A stretch of 64,000 bases of DNA from Cryptomeria japonica. Lineage: Eukaryota > Streptophyta > Pinopsida > Cupressales > Cupressaceae. The DNA lies in assembly GCF_030272615.1 (NCBI RefSeq), contig NC_081411.1, positions 161,174,089 through 161,238,088 on the forward strand. Direction: 5' to 3'. The position numbers were made by a program, and so were the translations under genes. Below, one piece after another: positions 23,700 to 36,188 of this stretch (position 1 is its first letter; each line of letters opens with the position of its first letter). The notes beneath the pieces are model-generated. The model was not told the DNA's origin. It made no database searches and saw only the letters and a list, made by a program, of their open reading frames with translations.

Positions 23700-26438
23700 T
23701 CTTCTACAATTCCTTGTTCAATGATTCTTTCATCTGTGGAGGCAACAAAAGGAAGTCAAAAGATCTCCATGAGAACCTAGCATAGAGGGAATTGTTGTCT
23801 ATGGTAAAGTAGTCCTTCACTTTACTTCCCCATGTTTCTTTCGAAATCAATTATAAGGGTCTTCAAATATCAGACTTGTTTAAAGGAGGATGATCATTCC
23901 AAGCATCATCCCTAAAGTTAGCATCGTTGTCACTGTTGATGACCCATGATAGGTGTGGAAGAATTAACTTCTTGCAAGGTGAGATTAAACTCCAATAACT
24001 CTGATGAGCCATAATATTTAAATGAATAGTAGAAATCTTCATTGGTGAGAGGGGGGGACCAACTTTAGTAAAACTAACTATTTATTAGACTTATTAGATT
24101 TCTACTATTCATTTAAATATTATGGGTCACTGGAATTTAATCTCACAATAGAGTTATTCTATTGGTGGCATGAATTTTATCCTATTGGTGAGATTAAATT
24201 CTAATAACTCTGATGATCATTCTGAGCATCATCCCTAAAGTTAGAATTGCTACCACTGTTGATGACCCATGATAGGTGTGGAAGAATTAACTTCTTGCAA
24301 GGTGAGATTAAATTCCAAAAGGTGGATCCTTCAACATTAATATTCCCTGTTTCTCCACCAAGTCGAGGTAATTATGTCTAAGGAGTTTATACTATTTTTT
24401 CTCTGAGTGGGAGTAAATCTTCCAAAAGATTTTAGCCCCTAGATCAATACTCTTCAATTTTAACCAGTGGATTCCCAAGCCACCAAACTCTTTGGGTGAG
24501 ATCCTGTCCCAAGCAAGAAAACAAATCCAATTCTTACTCGAGAGAGATTGTCATCCCACAAAAAATTATGAATCAAGTTTTATATTTAAGACATGGAGGA
24601 GTTTGAGATCTATAGGATATACATTAAATAGATAGGGATAACACTTGGGACAATGAGGATCATTGTTATTTATCTAGGAAAAGTAAGCCATTTACTCTTC
24701 CATAATGATATTTTGTTGGAAATCAATTTAGATATTTTGTTCAAAAAGGTGTGCATCACATTGTCACCAAAGAACAAAATGCCAAGATACTTACAAGGAA
24801 GAGACTCATATTGAAAATCCCAAAATCTTTATAGTCTTCTATGAACCAAATTAGGAATGTAAAAAAGAAACAACTTGGATTTTTCTTTATTAATTGACTA
24901 TTCTAAAGTATTTAGATAGGATGTCAAAATATTTTTGATAGTATTAACCTCCTCCATAGTGGTTTTTCCCATGAGAAGCATGTCATCTACAAAGAGGTAG
25001 TGGGTGATAAAAAAAGGGACTTCTACAATTTTGATCCCCTTCTAGAGGTTCCATTTTTTTAGCTACAATGATAGATCTACTAAGGCTTCCTACAAATAAG
25101 ATGAAGAGAGGGAGTATTTAGATTCTTGAAAAAGCCAACTGCTTCTTTTAAAATATATTGTTATGATTATGAATTATACCTCTTAAATAAGAGAAGATTT
25201 TGTTAATGTTATTGGCATGCATTTTGAGCTTAGTGGAAGCATTAAAAAAGCTATTATTTTTGTCTTCATCTGTCAACCAAATTTTGCTAGACTTTCACTT
25301 CCAGTATGATTCTTCTCGACATAGTAGTTCCTCCAATTTTTCTTTCAATTTATTGTCTAGTTCAAAAGAGGTATGATCACTCCCTTGAGAATAATCAATT
25401 TGATCAGGTTCATAAGCTCCCTTTGAATTCTATTATTTTCCATGAATATATTTTAAAAGTGATGCACGTTCCATTCATTGATCTTATCCTTTAAGAATTT
25501 TCATGTTCAATTGAAACATTCTAGATCCTTGAAAAAAGTGGACATTACTCCACCAAAACTCAACTCTGTCATAGGCACAAAGGACATGTCTCGAAACCAC
25601 ATGGGTTGAAATTTAAAAGAGGTCGTTATCTTTGGGCTCCCCATCACTATAAGAAAACTAGTAGAAAAGTCATCAAAACCAATGAGCAGAAGAATTGAGG
25701 ATGAAAAGTCCAAGTTTGATGACAGCCAATTATTTGATAAGAGAAATCTATCAAACCTTTTAGCAACTTGGTAGAAACCTTATCTTTTGTTAGTCCAAGT
25801 AAATTTACCATTCTTTGGGACACAATCAATTAATTTATTAGAGTTGACAAAGGGGATGATTCCACCCATTTTTCATTGTCATCAAGAAAGGCATTGAAGT
25901 CTCCACCTACTATAATATGTTCATCCTTAAGATATAGGAAGAGAGAGGAAAGTTGACCCCAAAGAGATTTCTTTTTCATTGTGCAAGTGTGACCGTGCAC
26001 ATCAAAAATCTAGAAAGTTTGCCTCGTAAAGTTCCACACAACATATACCAAAATCTAATGGTTTGTGGAAGCTACTAGGTCTATTGCAACACTACCTAGC
26101 TGCCACAAGATGGAGAGGCCCCCTGAGCCCCCCTTAGCTAGGATAGAAATATTTTTCCATTTATATCAAGCTTGAAAATTATTTCTACCATACCTATTGT
26201 AAATATAGTCTCTTGTAAAAGAACTATGTTAGATTCTAAGCTATCTAGTTGATGGTTAATTTCAAGACATGATTCTCATCTTGATCATGGGGAGCTTCCT
26301 ACTCCCTTCATCATAAGATTTTTCACAAGCACCTTTTGACACTTGGTAATTGTCTCTAATGGATTGTTCTCCTTTCCACTTTGTCTAGAAAGTGGGTTTC
26401 TAGTCTTAGAGATTGGAATTGACTGAGATCCTATGGAG
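23700..26438 (-). pseudogene. LINE-B ORF2: endonuclease and reverse transcriptase (3' part)
   Basis: Minus strand, 5' to 3': endonuclease text IVGGDFNAFLDDNEKW (25860-25920); the linker with GLTKDKVSTKLLKGL (25760-25829) and FQPMWFRDMSF (25590-25620); the RT catalytic motif HYLFVDDMLLMGKTT (24965-25010); and the C-terminal phrase PKEFGGLGIHWLKLKSIDLGA (24440-24500). Frameshifts are common and 24007-24320 holds a local duplication. It is a plant L1-type LINE distinct from LINE-A. The 5' continuation is at 37462-39240, across the Gypsy insertion. Confidence 0.85.
23889..24321. repeat. local segmental duplication with a fold-back segment inside LINE-B
   Basis: About 109 bp at 23889-23997 recur at 24213-24321 (GATGATCATTC.., GTTGATGACCCATGATAGG, TTAACTTCTTGCAAGGTGAG). 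Between them, ATAATATTTAAATGAATAGT near 24009 is inverted near 24103-24122, giving a potential hairpin of about 110 bp; part of that hairpin also occurs at 22580-22648. Confidence 0.7.
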
Positions 26439-26443
26439 CCCTT
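26439..26443. repeat. target-site duplication CCCTT (left)
   Basis: CCCTT precedes the LTR start TGGTCGCG and recurs at 37457-37461 right after the other LTR end. Confidence 0.85.
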
Positions 26444-27693
26444 TGGTCGCGCCCACAAAAGGATATGAAAATCACAATAAAACCTTTCCTGGGAATTGGG
26501 CATTCCAACAAGTGACCAATATCTCTCTTTGTAGACGTTCATTTACTTGTCAAACCAGGGGACGTATACTTTAAATGGCGCAACAAAATATATGCACTAG
26601 GAACTCATTTTGGTCAAATCTTAGCAGAAATACATACTGGAAAGAAATTCTACCTACGCTACAGGAAGGTAATGCAAAGCTCTTTAACTCAACTATGATT
26701 TGATTAAAACAGAAACCATGATAACTACAACTCAAACACAAACTATGAACTGGCCTTATGCTGCAGGAGCAATGTAAAGCTGAGTTTGTATAAAAACTTT
26801 AAAGATGAAAGCAAACTGAAGCTTAACAGGAAAGAACAACTAACTAACTAGCTATAGATACCTACTAAGTGGCCCCCCTTAGCAAGCATCTCCTGATTAC
26901 GTAGATGCTAAACTCAGAACTTCATTGAACTTTATTCATAAAAATAGAATGATATACGTTATTTTGTTGATATGGAAACTAACAACAAACTCTGTCTCTG
27001 GTTAAACAGATTCTATCTTTCATTATCATATTGATTCTTACATGACATCTACTACTCTGATTCTATCTTCTTCTAACTCTCTTCTCGCGCAGGAGGAGAA
27101 CTTTATTTAAAAACAGGAGAGCAACTAACTAACTAACTAACCCCATCGAAGAAAGATGTGGAAGTAAAATATATTCCCGAATCAAGGAACAAACTTCATA
27201 AATGAATTTATGCGTTCAACCCGATCCAGAGAGAATCTAGCGCTCCACTCTCTGTCATTAAAATTCTTTCCCATGGTTTCGGTCAAAGAGTCTTCGCCGG
27301 AGCTTCCTCGAAGTCGTGCAGGAAATGGACTTTACTGCAAGGCCAAGATTGGCTGCGCTTGACTCGATTGTTCTTCAACAACCTGCGAAACAAAAGGTAA
27401 TAGGCAACAGAAAAGGCGTATGACACATACACGATATCTATTCATTAATCACACATTTTAAATCTACTTCATCATTCAAAAACTGTATATGATATATCAG
27501 TCATTTTAGGGAGTCAACAGGGCAATAAATGCAATCAAGTCAATACAATGAGCTATAGGAATATAAGAGTCTCTTGCTACAGGATATCCCAAAAAGGTTT
27601 CAACAAGGTCTGAACATCCATGAAATAACAAAAGTAAAGGCATTTAAAAGTTTATCATAAAATCCAAATTATGAGCATATTTTAAGCTCATCA
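26444..27693 (-). repeat. 3' LTR of the Gypsy element
   Basis: Plus-strand TGGTCGCGCC ... AGCTCATCA with TG/CA ends, ~1.25 kb, closely similar to 36189-37456. It lacks ~34 bp present in the other copy near 36505-36545 and has ~18 bp extra near 27077. Confidence 0.9.
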
Positions 27694-27708
27694 CTACCCC
27701 CTACTTGG
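27694..27708 (-). other. polypurine tract
   Basis: The minus strand reads CCAAGTAGGGGGTAG directly before the 3' LTR start TGATGAGCTT. Confidence 0.75.
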
Positions 27709-27818
27709 TTCAATGCTGGTCCTCCAGCATTAACTTTCCTAGTGGTTTCTCTAAAGTCGGTGGTTGCTACATGACTCTGAAATGGATTTTTAAACTTGTA
27801 ATAAAATCCTCTGAAATC

Positions 27819-30161
27819 TCAGCATTTTTCATATCTTTGGTCTTCTAATTCATTGTTAAGATTTATAGCCTGGTGAGAATAAAGTGGCCACATTAGCACA
27901 GGGGGTCTGAATGTCAGCGGCAACCACAGTTCAAATCTTTTTTGAAGTCCCAATTGAATATATCTGCTGGTTCGTTTGAGAGCTGCTATGAAATTTAAGA
28001 GACCATGCGGTTCTGACTTTCTTAACCCAACAGTTAACCTTTCCCATCTTTTCTCACTTCTGGTGAATGCTAATTTCCAAAATGAATATTGTTGTGCTTG
28101 GAATTCATCATATACTTGTTTTCTGATATCAAATATTTTCTCTCTTGCTGAAACATTATTAATACCATATGTCAGAGCAAACCAATCTTTCAACATTGCA
28201 TGGGGGTTTGAACTTTGAGAACGTAATAGAACAGGCTCTGTTTTCTCAGCTTCCTCATATGTTTCCCACTGCCTGCCATAATTCACCTCATTTGCTGCCC
28301 ATGACATAAATGCTCTCAAATGAACATCACCAATATATAGAAGAGGATTCCATTCTGCTTCAAATGATATTAAAAAGCCATGCAAATAGAATTCATAGAG
28401 AGAATTCCTTAACCAGTTAGGGGCTGCCTGGTATGCTTCATAGAATTCCTTGGCAGTATGAATTATAGAATCTTGATTTTTGGAAATTCTCATCAATTGG
28501 AACCATAAAAACTATTCTTTAAGGCATGGAGCATAAACTCTGGGTGGTGGTCTACATTTCGTCCATTTTTGCTTTCAACTCAGCAATTTCCTACTTCTGA
28601 CTTTCAATTTTCTTTTTCAATTTCTTCTTTTCTATTTCCCATAGACTTTGTTGCATGTCAGTTTGGGCTATGTATCGGAAAGTCAGGGTTTGCAATGTAA
28701 CCGTTTTCCAATTAGCTTTAACATATTCCCGAAACTCCATTAAAAACGTTCTCTTATACACAATAATGGCTTTACAAATTGCAGGATGAAATACAACTTC
28801 ACTAGGCACATTCAATTGTTCAGTTTGTTCTTGCTCTTGCTGCAAGATAAATTCTTCTTGTTCCTATGGTGGAGAAGTCTGTGCTTCCTCCGAAAATTGC
28901 ATAGCAGCAGTAGCCAAATCATCAAGATTTGGTAACCCTTGCTCATTATGCCCTGTTTCTTTTGTCTCAACTTGTTCCTTTTCAAGAACGAACGAACTCT
29001 GGGCAGCATTTTCGGACACATTCTGAGAAACATTAAATTCAAACTCAACAGACCCTTCTGAAATTACAATCACCTCTGGTTGCGGTGAAGCATGGGAGGT
29101 CTTAGATTGTTTCCTTGCGGAAACCCTTCTTGGCATTGATGCGGCTACAGGAGGTGTTCCGGTAGCTTTCCTCTTCCTTGTTTGTTTAGAGGCCCTTGCC
29201 CTACCAGAGGATGACGGTGAACTAGTAATAGCAACAGGCGTTGCTGTAAGAGAAACGGCTGTAGGAGAAGATGCTGTAGGAGAAGGGCATTGCCTTTTCT
29301 GAGAACGAGGGTCAGATTCTGGGGACCTTTCTGCCTTTATTTTTCCTTTCTCTCTCGTAGTGGCAAACCTAGTTTGTACGCTAGTAGAGGATTCAGGTGC
29401 GAAAGCTGCAGGACTAGGTGCTACAGGAGTAGATGACCCTTACCCTATTTTACTGGTAGATGCAATTTCTTTCTTCTTTTTTTGAGGCCGTGGGGTAAGT
29501 ACCTTAGGGGTTGTGGGATTTGCAAACTCTTTTGGGCAACAAATTGTTGCCAGGAGAGAGGTGAGACATCCCTTAAAGACCACTCAATCAGTAATTTAAT
29601 AAGGCTATGATGAGCGACAGAATTATCTTTCCCGTGTTGAGTTCCATGGGTATTGTGTTCTAAAAATTTTAACAAGAAATTCGGAACATTTATAACTAAC
29701 CCATGCCTCATATGGCTCAATAATTTAAAATGATGAGAATGTAGATAGGAAAAATGGCCTTCATAGGTCAAATACCTGATTATGTAAGTAGCATACTCTG
29801 AATAAGGAGGAGGCAATGATACGCGCTTGCATCCCTACTTGGAAACTTCCAGAGGTCCATCAGTAGGCATTGAAAACTCAGCCCTTGCAGCTGCAGCGTC
29901 TGAAGAAAAGTTTTCTCCAACGGCTGGAAGCCCAGTTACTTCTGCAATTCTATTTTCGGTTGCAACAACCGTTAGACCCCATACGGTGACTTCCCCTTCA
30001 GAAAGGGTTCTCAGAAATTCTCCAGCAGCCTCCTCATCAAAATCATTTAAGCTCAAGAAATAATTTAACCATCCATAGAGGCTGAATGTGTGGACTGTTT
30101 GCGGATTTTGCAATAACATTTCATGAGCTATAGGCTCATGTTGCACCAACTGACCACCCAT
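27819..30161 (-). pseudogene. extra ORF downstream of integrase (Athila/Tat-type accessory or env-like ORF)
   Basis: Same strand as pol, between integrase and the 3' LTR; ~780 codons spread over two frames with at least two frameshifts. It starts MGGQLVQHEP (30161). The N-terminal 250 residues contain VTVWGLTVVATENRIAEVTG, YIIRYLTYEGHFSYLHSHHF, RHGLVINVPNFLLKFL and HHSLIKLLIEWSL, a layout typical of the putative plant transposon protein domain. A Ser/Lys/Pro-rich middle follows (29050-29450), then helical segments and a C-terminal domain (27819-28496) with WLRNSLYEFYLHGFLI. No signal peptide or clear membrane span, so an envelope role is not supported. Function unknown. Confidence 0.7.
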
Positions 30162-30849
30162 GTTTGTGGTTTTCCTTTAGCTGAACTTAATTCCTTGCTG
30201 AAGATTCAAATTCTCTGCTTCCCTTTCTGCTTTGGTTTTTCTTCTTTCATGCTGTCACATTTCTTTCTTTCTCTTCCAAAAATAAACTTTTTGAACAAGC
30301 AGTCTTAATCATGATTATGCAATAAAGAAAGACATGCGATCATAGTTGGAAAGTACCAGAAAAGTATTAAAGAAAGATTATTCTGCAGTTATGGCAGCGA
30401 CAAAAAGACAGGTTTTAAAAGATGGATTACCCCACCCCTTACTTAAAATATGACATGTGTCCTCACATGTCGTAAGGAACAGGTAGAGATTCGGGTAATA
30501 ATGACTGGTACATGCATAGCAGTAAATGAATAGAATGAAATAAATCAAATATGCGATAAGAAAAGATATGGCGTACCTTTGATAATTGCACGTACGTGTG
30601 AAGAAAGATGACGACATCTACATGGATTGACAAGTGAGAAAGATATCTTAATTAAGTCTGATGCGGATGGATGATGTGGATGGGTGAAATGGGCGGATGA
30701 AATGAATAGATGAAATGAATGGATGGAAGTTAAAGAAGTGAAATGGGGGCGATAAATGAGAATGGAGAAAAAGGGGTTTCCTTTTCTTTTAAAAAAAAAA
30801 AAAAAAAGGAAAACCTTTATTATGGGCATGCTTTTTGAAAATTATGGTA
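30162..30849. other. spacer between integrase and the extra ORF, no gene seen
   Basis: Holds an A-run near 30790-30807 and short TGGATGA repeats at 30660-30730 (plus strand). This could be the leader/intron region of a spliced mRNA for the extra ORF, but no signal proves it. Confidence 0.4.
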
Positions 30850-32230
30850 ACGCTGCAGGAGAAAGGCTAAAGCCTTCGGCTACAGGAAGAGTAGCTTGAG
30901 GAACCCGAATGAACTGCTACATGAATTCTTTCTTGGAGACTGGTTTGTGGTATAACCAGAGTCGGTGGCCATTCACTAGCAATTTGAAGCGCATTGGGTC
31001 TATTGTTACCAGCTATACAGCTCCATTGTTGAACACATTTTTAACTTTATAAGGGCCAAGCCAGCGTGTTGTGAGCTTACCTTGGTTTTCTTGATATCTG
31101 GAATCATATAACAGAGCCCAATCTCCAGCAGAAAATTTTCTGGTTTTGATGTGCTGATCATGCCATTTCTTTCTTTGTTGTTGGATTGCTTCTATATGCT
31201 GCAGGACGGCTTTTCTCATTTCGTCCAAAGCATTAAGCTGCAGGAGATGGTCCTTCTGTGCTTCAGATATGTCTATATTGAGTTCAAGAGCTGTCCTCAA
31301 AGTTTTGTGTTCAAATTCTATGGGTAACATTGTTGTTTTCCCATAAAGCAGCTCAAAAGGTGTAAACCCAGTTGTTGCTTTCCATGTAGTTCTGTAAGCC
31401 CAAACTACTTCAGGAAGCTATTGTTCCAATCTTTTCTATGGATCTACACTGTCTTTGTGAGGATCACCTTAATTTCTCTGTTTGTTACCTCTGCCTGACC
31501 ATTGGCTTGAGGGTGATGAGGGTTGGACTTCCTATGTTTGATTTAATAGTCATTCATTAATGCAGTGATCAGATTCGACGTAAACTGAGCTCCTTGATCG
31601 ATTACAAGCTCTCTGGGAACCCCAAATCTTGTAAAAATTTATTCATACAGAAACTCAGCAACTTTGTTATCTTGTGTATGAGTCATAGCTATTACCTCGA
31701 CCCATTTTGTTATATAGTCCGTGCAAACTAGAATGTATGACTTTCCATTTGATGGTGGATCAATTGGCCCTACAAAATCCATCCCCCATTTATCAAAAGG
31801 GGTGACTATTATCTGCGGATATAGTGGCATTTCATCGGACTTAGATGGTCTTCCCATACGCTGACATCTATCACATTTTCTTGTATAGGCCACAACATCC
31901 TTATGTAATGTTGGCCAGTAGTACCCTGTTGTAAGAACTTTCATTGATGTTCTTTTTGCTGCAAAATGTCCTCCACATGGTTCATCATGGCAAGCATGCA
32001 ATATGTTATAAGTTTCATCTTCTCTTACACATCTTCACATTACTTGATCAGGTCCAGTATAAAAAAAACTATTTGCAATCCAGAAAAAGTTAAAACTTTT
32101 CTTGATTAACAATTTCTTTTCTTTTGGAGAAAAGTGGTTTGGTATTCTATTTGCTGCTAGATAATTGGCAATGTCTGCATACCTAGGTATATGTGCAGTG
32201 ATGGAAAACAAGTGTTCATCTGGGAACCTA
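30850..32230 (-). pseudogene. Gypsy integrase
   Basis: Minus strand: the H2C2 zinc-binding region ILHACHDEPCGGHF...CDRCQRMG (about 31850-32001), the core with DFVGPI and YILVCTDYITKWVE (first Asp), VIDQGAQF (second Asp) and HHPQANGQAEVTNREIK (Glu), then the C-terminal RKFSAGDWALLYDSR and KLTTRWLGPYKV. All catalytic positions are present. Four or more in-frame stops (near 32036, 31636, 31540, 31460) and a frame change before 31330 break it; most stops fit C-to-T changes. Confidence 0.9.
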
Positions 32231-33660
32231 TCATCAATGATCTCATGTTCAACAGGTGCAGCTGATTGAAGTCTTGATAAAAAGTCAGCTACAACATTAG
32301 CTCTCTCTGGTTTGTCAATTATGGAAATGTCAAACTCTTATAACAACAGGAGCCAACATGCCAACCTACCAAAGATGGTAGGTTTGTTCATCAGATACTT
32401 TATTGCTGCATGGTCAGTATGGATGAATATCTGATAACTTGTGACATAATGCCTAAATTTATTCAAAGCATACACTACTGCAAGCAACTCCTTTTCTGTG
32501 ATAGTATAGTTGAGCTCAGGACCTTGAAGGTTCTTGCTGATAAAGTAAATAGCATGTTCAACTGAATTTTCTTTTTGATTCAGAACTGCTCCTATGCCAA
32601 AGTCAGAAACATCAGCATGTATGTGAAAAGGCAAATTCCATAATGGACCTTGAAGAACAGGGGCTTTAGTAAGCAAGTCCTTTAATTGTAGGAAGGATTT
32701 TTCACAGGCCTCTGTCCACTTAAATTGGGAATCCTTTGTTAACAAAGCATAAAGTGGACTAGCAATTTTACTGAAGTTTTTTATAAACCTTCTATAATAC
32801 CCTGCATGACCAAGAAAACTTCTAACATCTTTCTGTTTTGCAGGAGTTTGTAAATTCTGAATCACTTCAATTTTAGCAGGGTCGACCTGAATTCCATTCT
32901 TTGAAACATGATGACCTAGAACAATACCTTCTTCCATCATTAGAAAACACTTCTCACTGTTTAGAGACAAATTTTGCTCTCTACACCTTTTCAATACTTT
33001 TTCTAAATTTACCAGTGCTTCTTCAAATGTGACTCCATAGGCAGTGAAATCATCCATGTAAATCTCCATACATTCATGAGATATATCAGCAAAGATACTA
33101 ATTATTGCTCTTTGAAATGTTGCTGGCACATTGAATAGGCCAAAAGGCAAGACCAAATAAGCAAATGTTCCCCATGGACAGGTAAAAGTGGTCTTATCTT
33201 AATCTTCAGGGGCAATTTTTATCTGATTGTACCCACTGTAACCATCCAAAAAGGAAAAATATCTTTTGTCAGATAGTGAGTCTAGTACTTGATCTACAAA
33301 AGGTAGTGGAAAGTGATCTTTTTTAATGACACTGTTCAATTCTTTGTAATCTACACATACTCTCCATTTTCCACCTTTCTTGGGGACAATGACTAAGGGA
33401 GAAACCCATTGACTGTCAGAGATTGGATAAATAAAACCAGCATCAAGCAACTTTTGAAGCTCACTTTTAACTATTTCTCTAAGTGTTGGATTTACTCTTC
33501 TTTGAGGTTGTCTAATTGGTGAACAATCTTCTTTGATATATATCCTATGAGTATAAACTCGAGGATCTATTCCTTGCATGTCCCCATATTCCCATGCAAA
33601 AGCTCTATGCTGTTCTTGTAGCATTTTTAATAGGTCAGGTTGTTGAGACTATGACAGCTT
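32231..33660 (-). pseudogene. Gypsy reverse transcriptase and RNase H
   Basis: One minus-strand frame holds VNPTLREIVKSELQKLLDAG, VSPLVIVPKKGGKWRVCVDY, YFSFLDGYSGYNQI (first Asp), MVLPFGLFNVPATFQR, the catalytic IYMDDF, and FLGHAGYYRRFIKNFSKI. RNase H has HADVSDFGIGAVL (Asp), ITEKELLAVVYAL (Glu) and IHTDHAAIKYLM (Asp). Every catalytic residue I can check is intact. Two stops in the same frame, near 33196 and 32336 (each TAA where CAA fits), inactivate it. Confidence 0.93.
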
Positions 33661-33967
33661 GTTATTGATATTTAAACAATGACCTTGAGACAATTCTATC
33701 CACTCCATGAGATTACTCATAGAGTCTACAGGGAATGTTTGTACCTCTTGTGGAAGCAAATTATGAAAAATCTTTGGAAGTTTAGGTAGTGAATTTTTAG
33801 AATCTGGTTGCTGCAGGAAACATTGTAAATGAGTATTATTTGGACCAGATGAACTACCCGTATCAGAGTTGTACTGTAGAATCTGAAACAGTAAGGCATC
33901 TTCACTCTAAAGTTGTGAGAATGGGTCATTTTGAATCATCATTAATTGAGCCAAAGAATTGGCTTCT

Positions 33968-34400
33968 TCAATTTCCTCCCCCCACATCTAGCCAAACAGG
34001 TTGGGACAAATCTGGCTGAGGTCTAGCAAGCGAATACAGAGCCAATTTCTTTGTGGACTGCCCATCAAAAATGGTCATATCTCCATAACGACATCTTATA
34101 AAAGCATCAACAGTTGCTAACCATGGTCTACCAAGAATAACTGGATACCCTCCTAAAGTTTCCTTAACTAATAATATTGTGAAATCAGTAGGATACTCCC
34201 AAGATTCAAGAATGACAATTACATCTTCTACTATCCCATCAGGTTTAACTGTGGAGCTATCTGCAAGCTGCAGAACTGTGGGTGTAGAACTAATGTTTGA
34301 AATGTTCAGGGAGTCCATAGTATGCTTTGTCATGACATTAATGGCAACACCTAAATCAATCAAAACATTTTTTACAACTTGGCAATTTACATTTATCTAC
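33968..34400 (-). pseudogene. Gypsy aspartic protease (retropepsin)
   Basis: Minus strand: VLIDLGVAINVMTKHTMDSL is the D-(S/L)-G active-site segment, followed by the flap-like region and YPVILGRPWLATVDA, the typical hydrophobic-ILGRPWL motif of Gypsy proteases. It is in the gag frame; a frameshift at about 33970 separates it from RT. Confidence 0.85.
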
Positions 34401-36070
34401 ACTACAGGACTTCCAGGGTCAATATACTTTGGAATAACTACATTTCCGAACATTATATCAGCCAATTTCCCTAATACATGAATTGTTTGAGGGTCCTTTT
34501 TCTTTCATCCAGGCTTCTTCAAACAGGCTTCTTTAATAGCTTTTCCAAAAATAGGAATATCTTTAATAACCTGAAATAAAGGAATTTGAATCTGCACATT
34601 TTTGAGCTGATCCATAATGTCAAAAGTGGGTTGTTTCATGGGTTTCTTATTATTGGGATTGGGAAACGACTGGGCAAGCATAGGCATTCGTTTTGGAGGT
34701 CCAAGATTTGTGGCAGTTACTGTAGGAAGCAGCATAAGGACTTGTGGTTTTGGCTGTGGAAGCTGTAGGAATCCAGAGGACTAGTTTTGCCATTGCTGAG
34801 GGCCTCGCCATTGAGAATTTTGCTGCCAATTTCCTGAAGGTGGGGTCCATTGCCCCTGTGGCTGCTGCCATCCTCCTTGAGGGGATTGCCATTGCTGGTT
34901 CTGATAATTAGGCCAATTTGGTGAGACCATTGGTGGTCCATATGCATGTTGCCATTGGTTATTATATCCAGAATAAGAATTACCAAAAGTTAAAGGGTCT
35001 TGAGGCATACCTTGTCTTTGGGCCCATGGTCTCCTTTGTGCAACAAAGAACACTTGATCATCATCTCCTTCTACTAGCTTGAAGTTAGTAGGTAGTTGTT
35101 TAGCTTCCAAATTAGCCACCATCTTGCATTTGCAGTCACGCTTCTTTTGTCTGCAGTGTGGATAGAACTCGATCAAAACTGTGTCAGCCTCCTCATGTTT
35201 CTTTCGAGCTTGCATAGTGTCCAGTTGCATAGCCATATTATTAATGATGTCCTGCTTGAAGTCAGATAGCAAATTTGTTATCTCCATTCAGGAAACTCCA
35301 CTAGAAAAAGACTTCCCTATTGTAGCATGATGGCCTTGACCTTTCTTAACTATTGCTCGAGAGTAGTTAAGACATATTTTCTTTATATCATCCCAAGGCA
35401 CTTGGGTTATATCACCTCCTCCTATCAGGTCCAGGGCATCTATACAAGCATCACTGATTCCCTTTAGAAACAACAGTTTCTGAGAGTCCTCATTGAGAGT
35501 ATGGTTTGAGTTCCTCTGTAATGAAAACAAGAATCTGCAAATATAATCTTCCAGACTTTCATCGTCCTTTTGCTGAATTCAGAATATGTCATCACCTTTG
35601 CTGGCGCTCTTACAATATTCCTTATACTTTTCAAGGAATTTCATCTACATGACCTCCCAACTATCGACTACACCTCTTCCCAAACTCATGAACCATCTGA
35701 GAGCTCCTTCCTTCAAAGTGGAAGGAAATAACTTCAGTTTATGAGTGTCTGTGTTGTAGTCATAATTGTGGTAGAGGACATCAAATTCAAACAGAAAGGT
35801 TTATGGGTCCTTTGTGACCAGGCCATAAAAATTTGGAAGAAAAGAAGAGGGAATGTTTTTAAGATTGTTAGTATCTCTCTAGGGAACAATGGGAAACTCA
35901 AATGCAGGAGGTGGATTATTAGGTGGATTATTTGCCATGTTTGGTTGCTGGAATAACACAGCGAATGGATTTTCCTTAGGTTCATTGTCAGCTGGGTCAA
36001 ATGGTAGTTCAATAAATAGAGTTTTAGGGAGGAACCTTCCCAGGGCGTCTCTTCTTCTTCTATGCATGCA
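34401..36070 (-). pseudogene. Gypsy gag
   Basis: Begins MHRRRRDALGRFLP (36067), ~120 bases from the LTR, followed by an Asn/Pro-rich stretch. The Retrotrans_gag core reads TFLFEFDVL, LKLFPSTLKEGALRWFMSLG and FLEKYKEYCKSA, then QQKDDESLEDYICRF (35540-35800). Next come NEDSQKLLFLKGI, a Cys/His cluster PHCRQKKRDCKC (35140-35170) and a Gln/Trp/Pro-rich tail (34781-34960). In-frame stops near 35830, 35645 and 35580 plus a frame slip near 35880 break it. Confidence 0.85.
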
Positions 36071-36159
36071 ATATAATGAATACCGGCTTGAAGGATCTAG
36101 AAAATTTTACTAACAAGCTAAACTAATGCCAAAAATGACTTCTGATAAACTCCTAGCTA

Positions 36160-36188
36160 GACACCATCCCCGGCAACGGTGACAAAAA
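36160..36188 (-). other. primer binding site region (CCGTTGCCGGGGA type)
   Basis: The minus strand next to the 5' LTR reads TTTTTGTCACCGTTGCCGGGG, very like the TGGCGCCGTTGCCGGGGA leader of Athila/Tat elements primed by tRNA-Asp; GC has decayed to TC/CA. Confidence 0.7.

Noticed and set aside
27819-30161. Viral-type envelope gene in the Gypsy element
   Set aside because: No signal peptide, no transmembrane segment and no Cys-rich ectodomain visible; only position suggests it, so it is called an accessory ORF.
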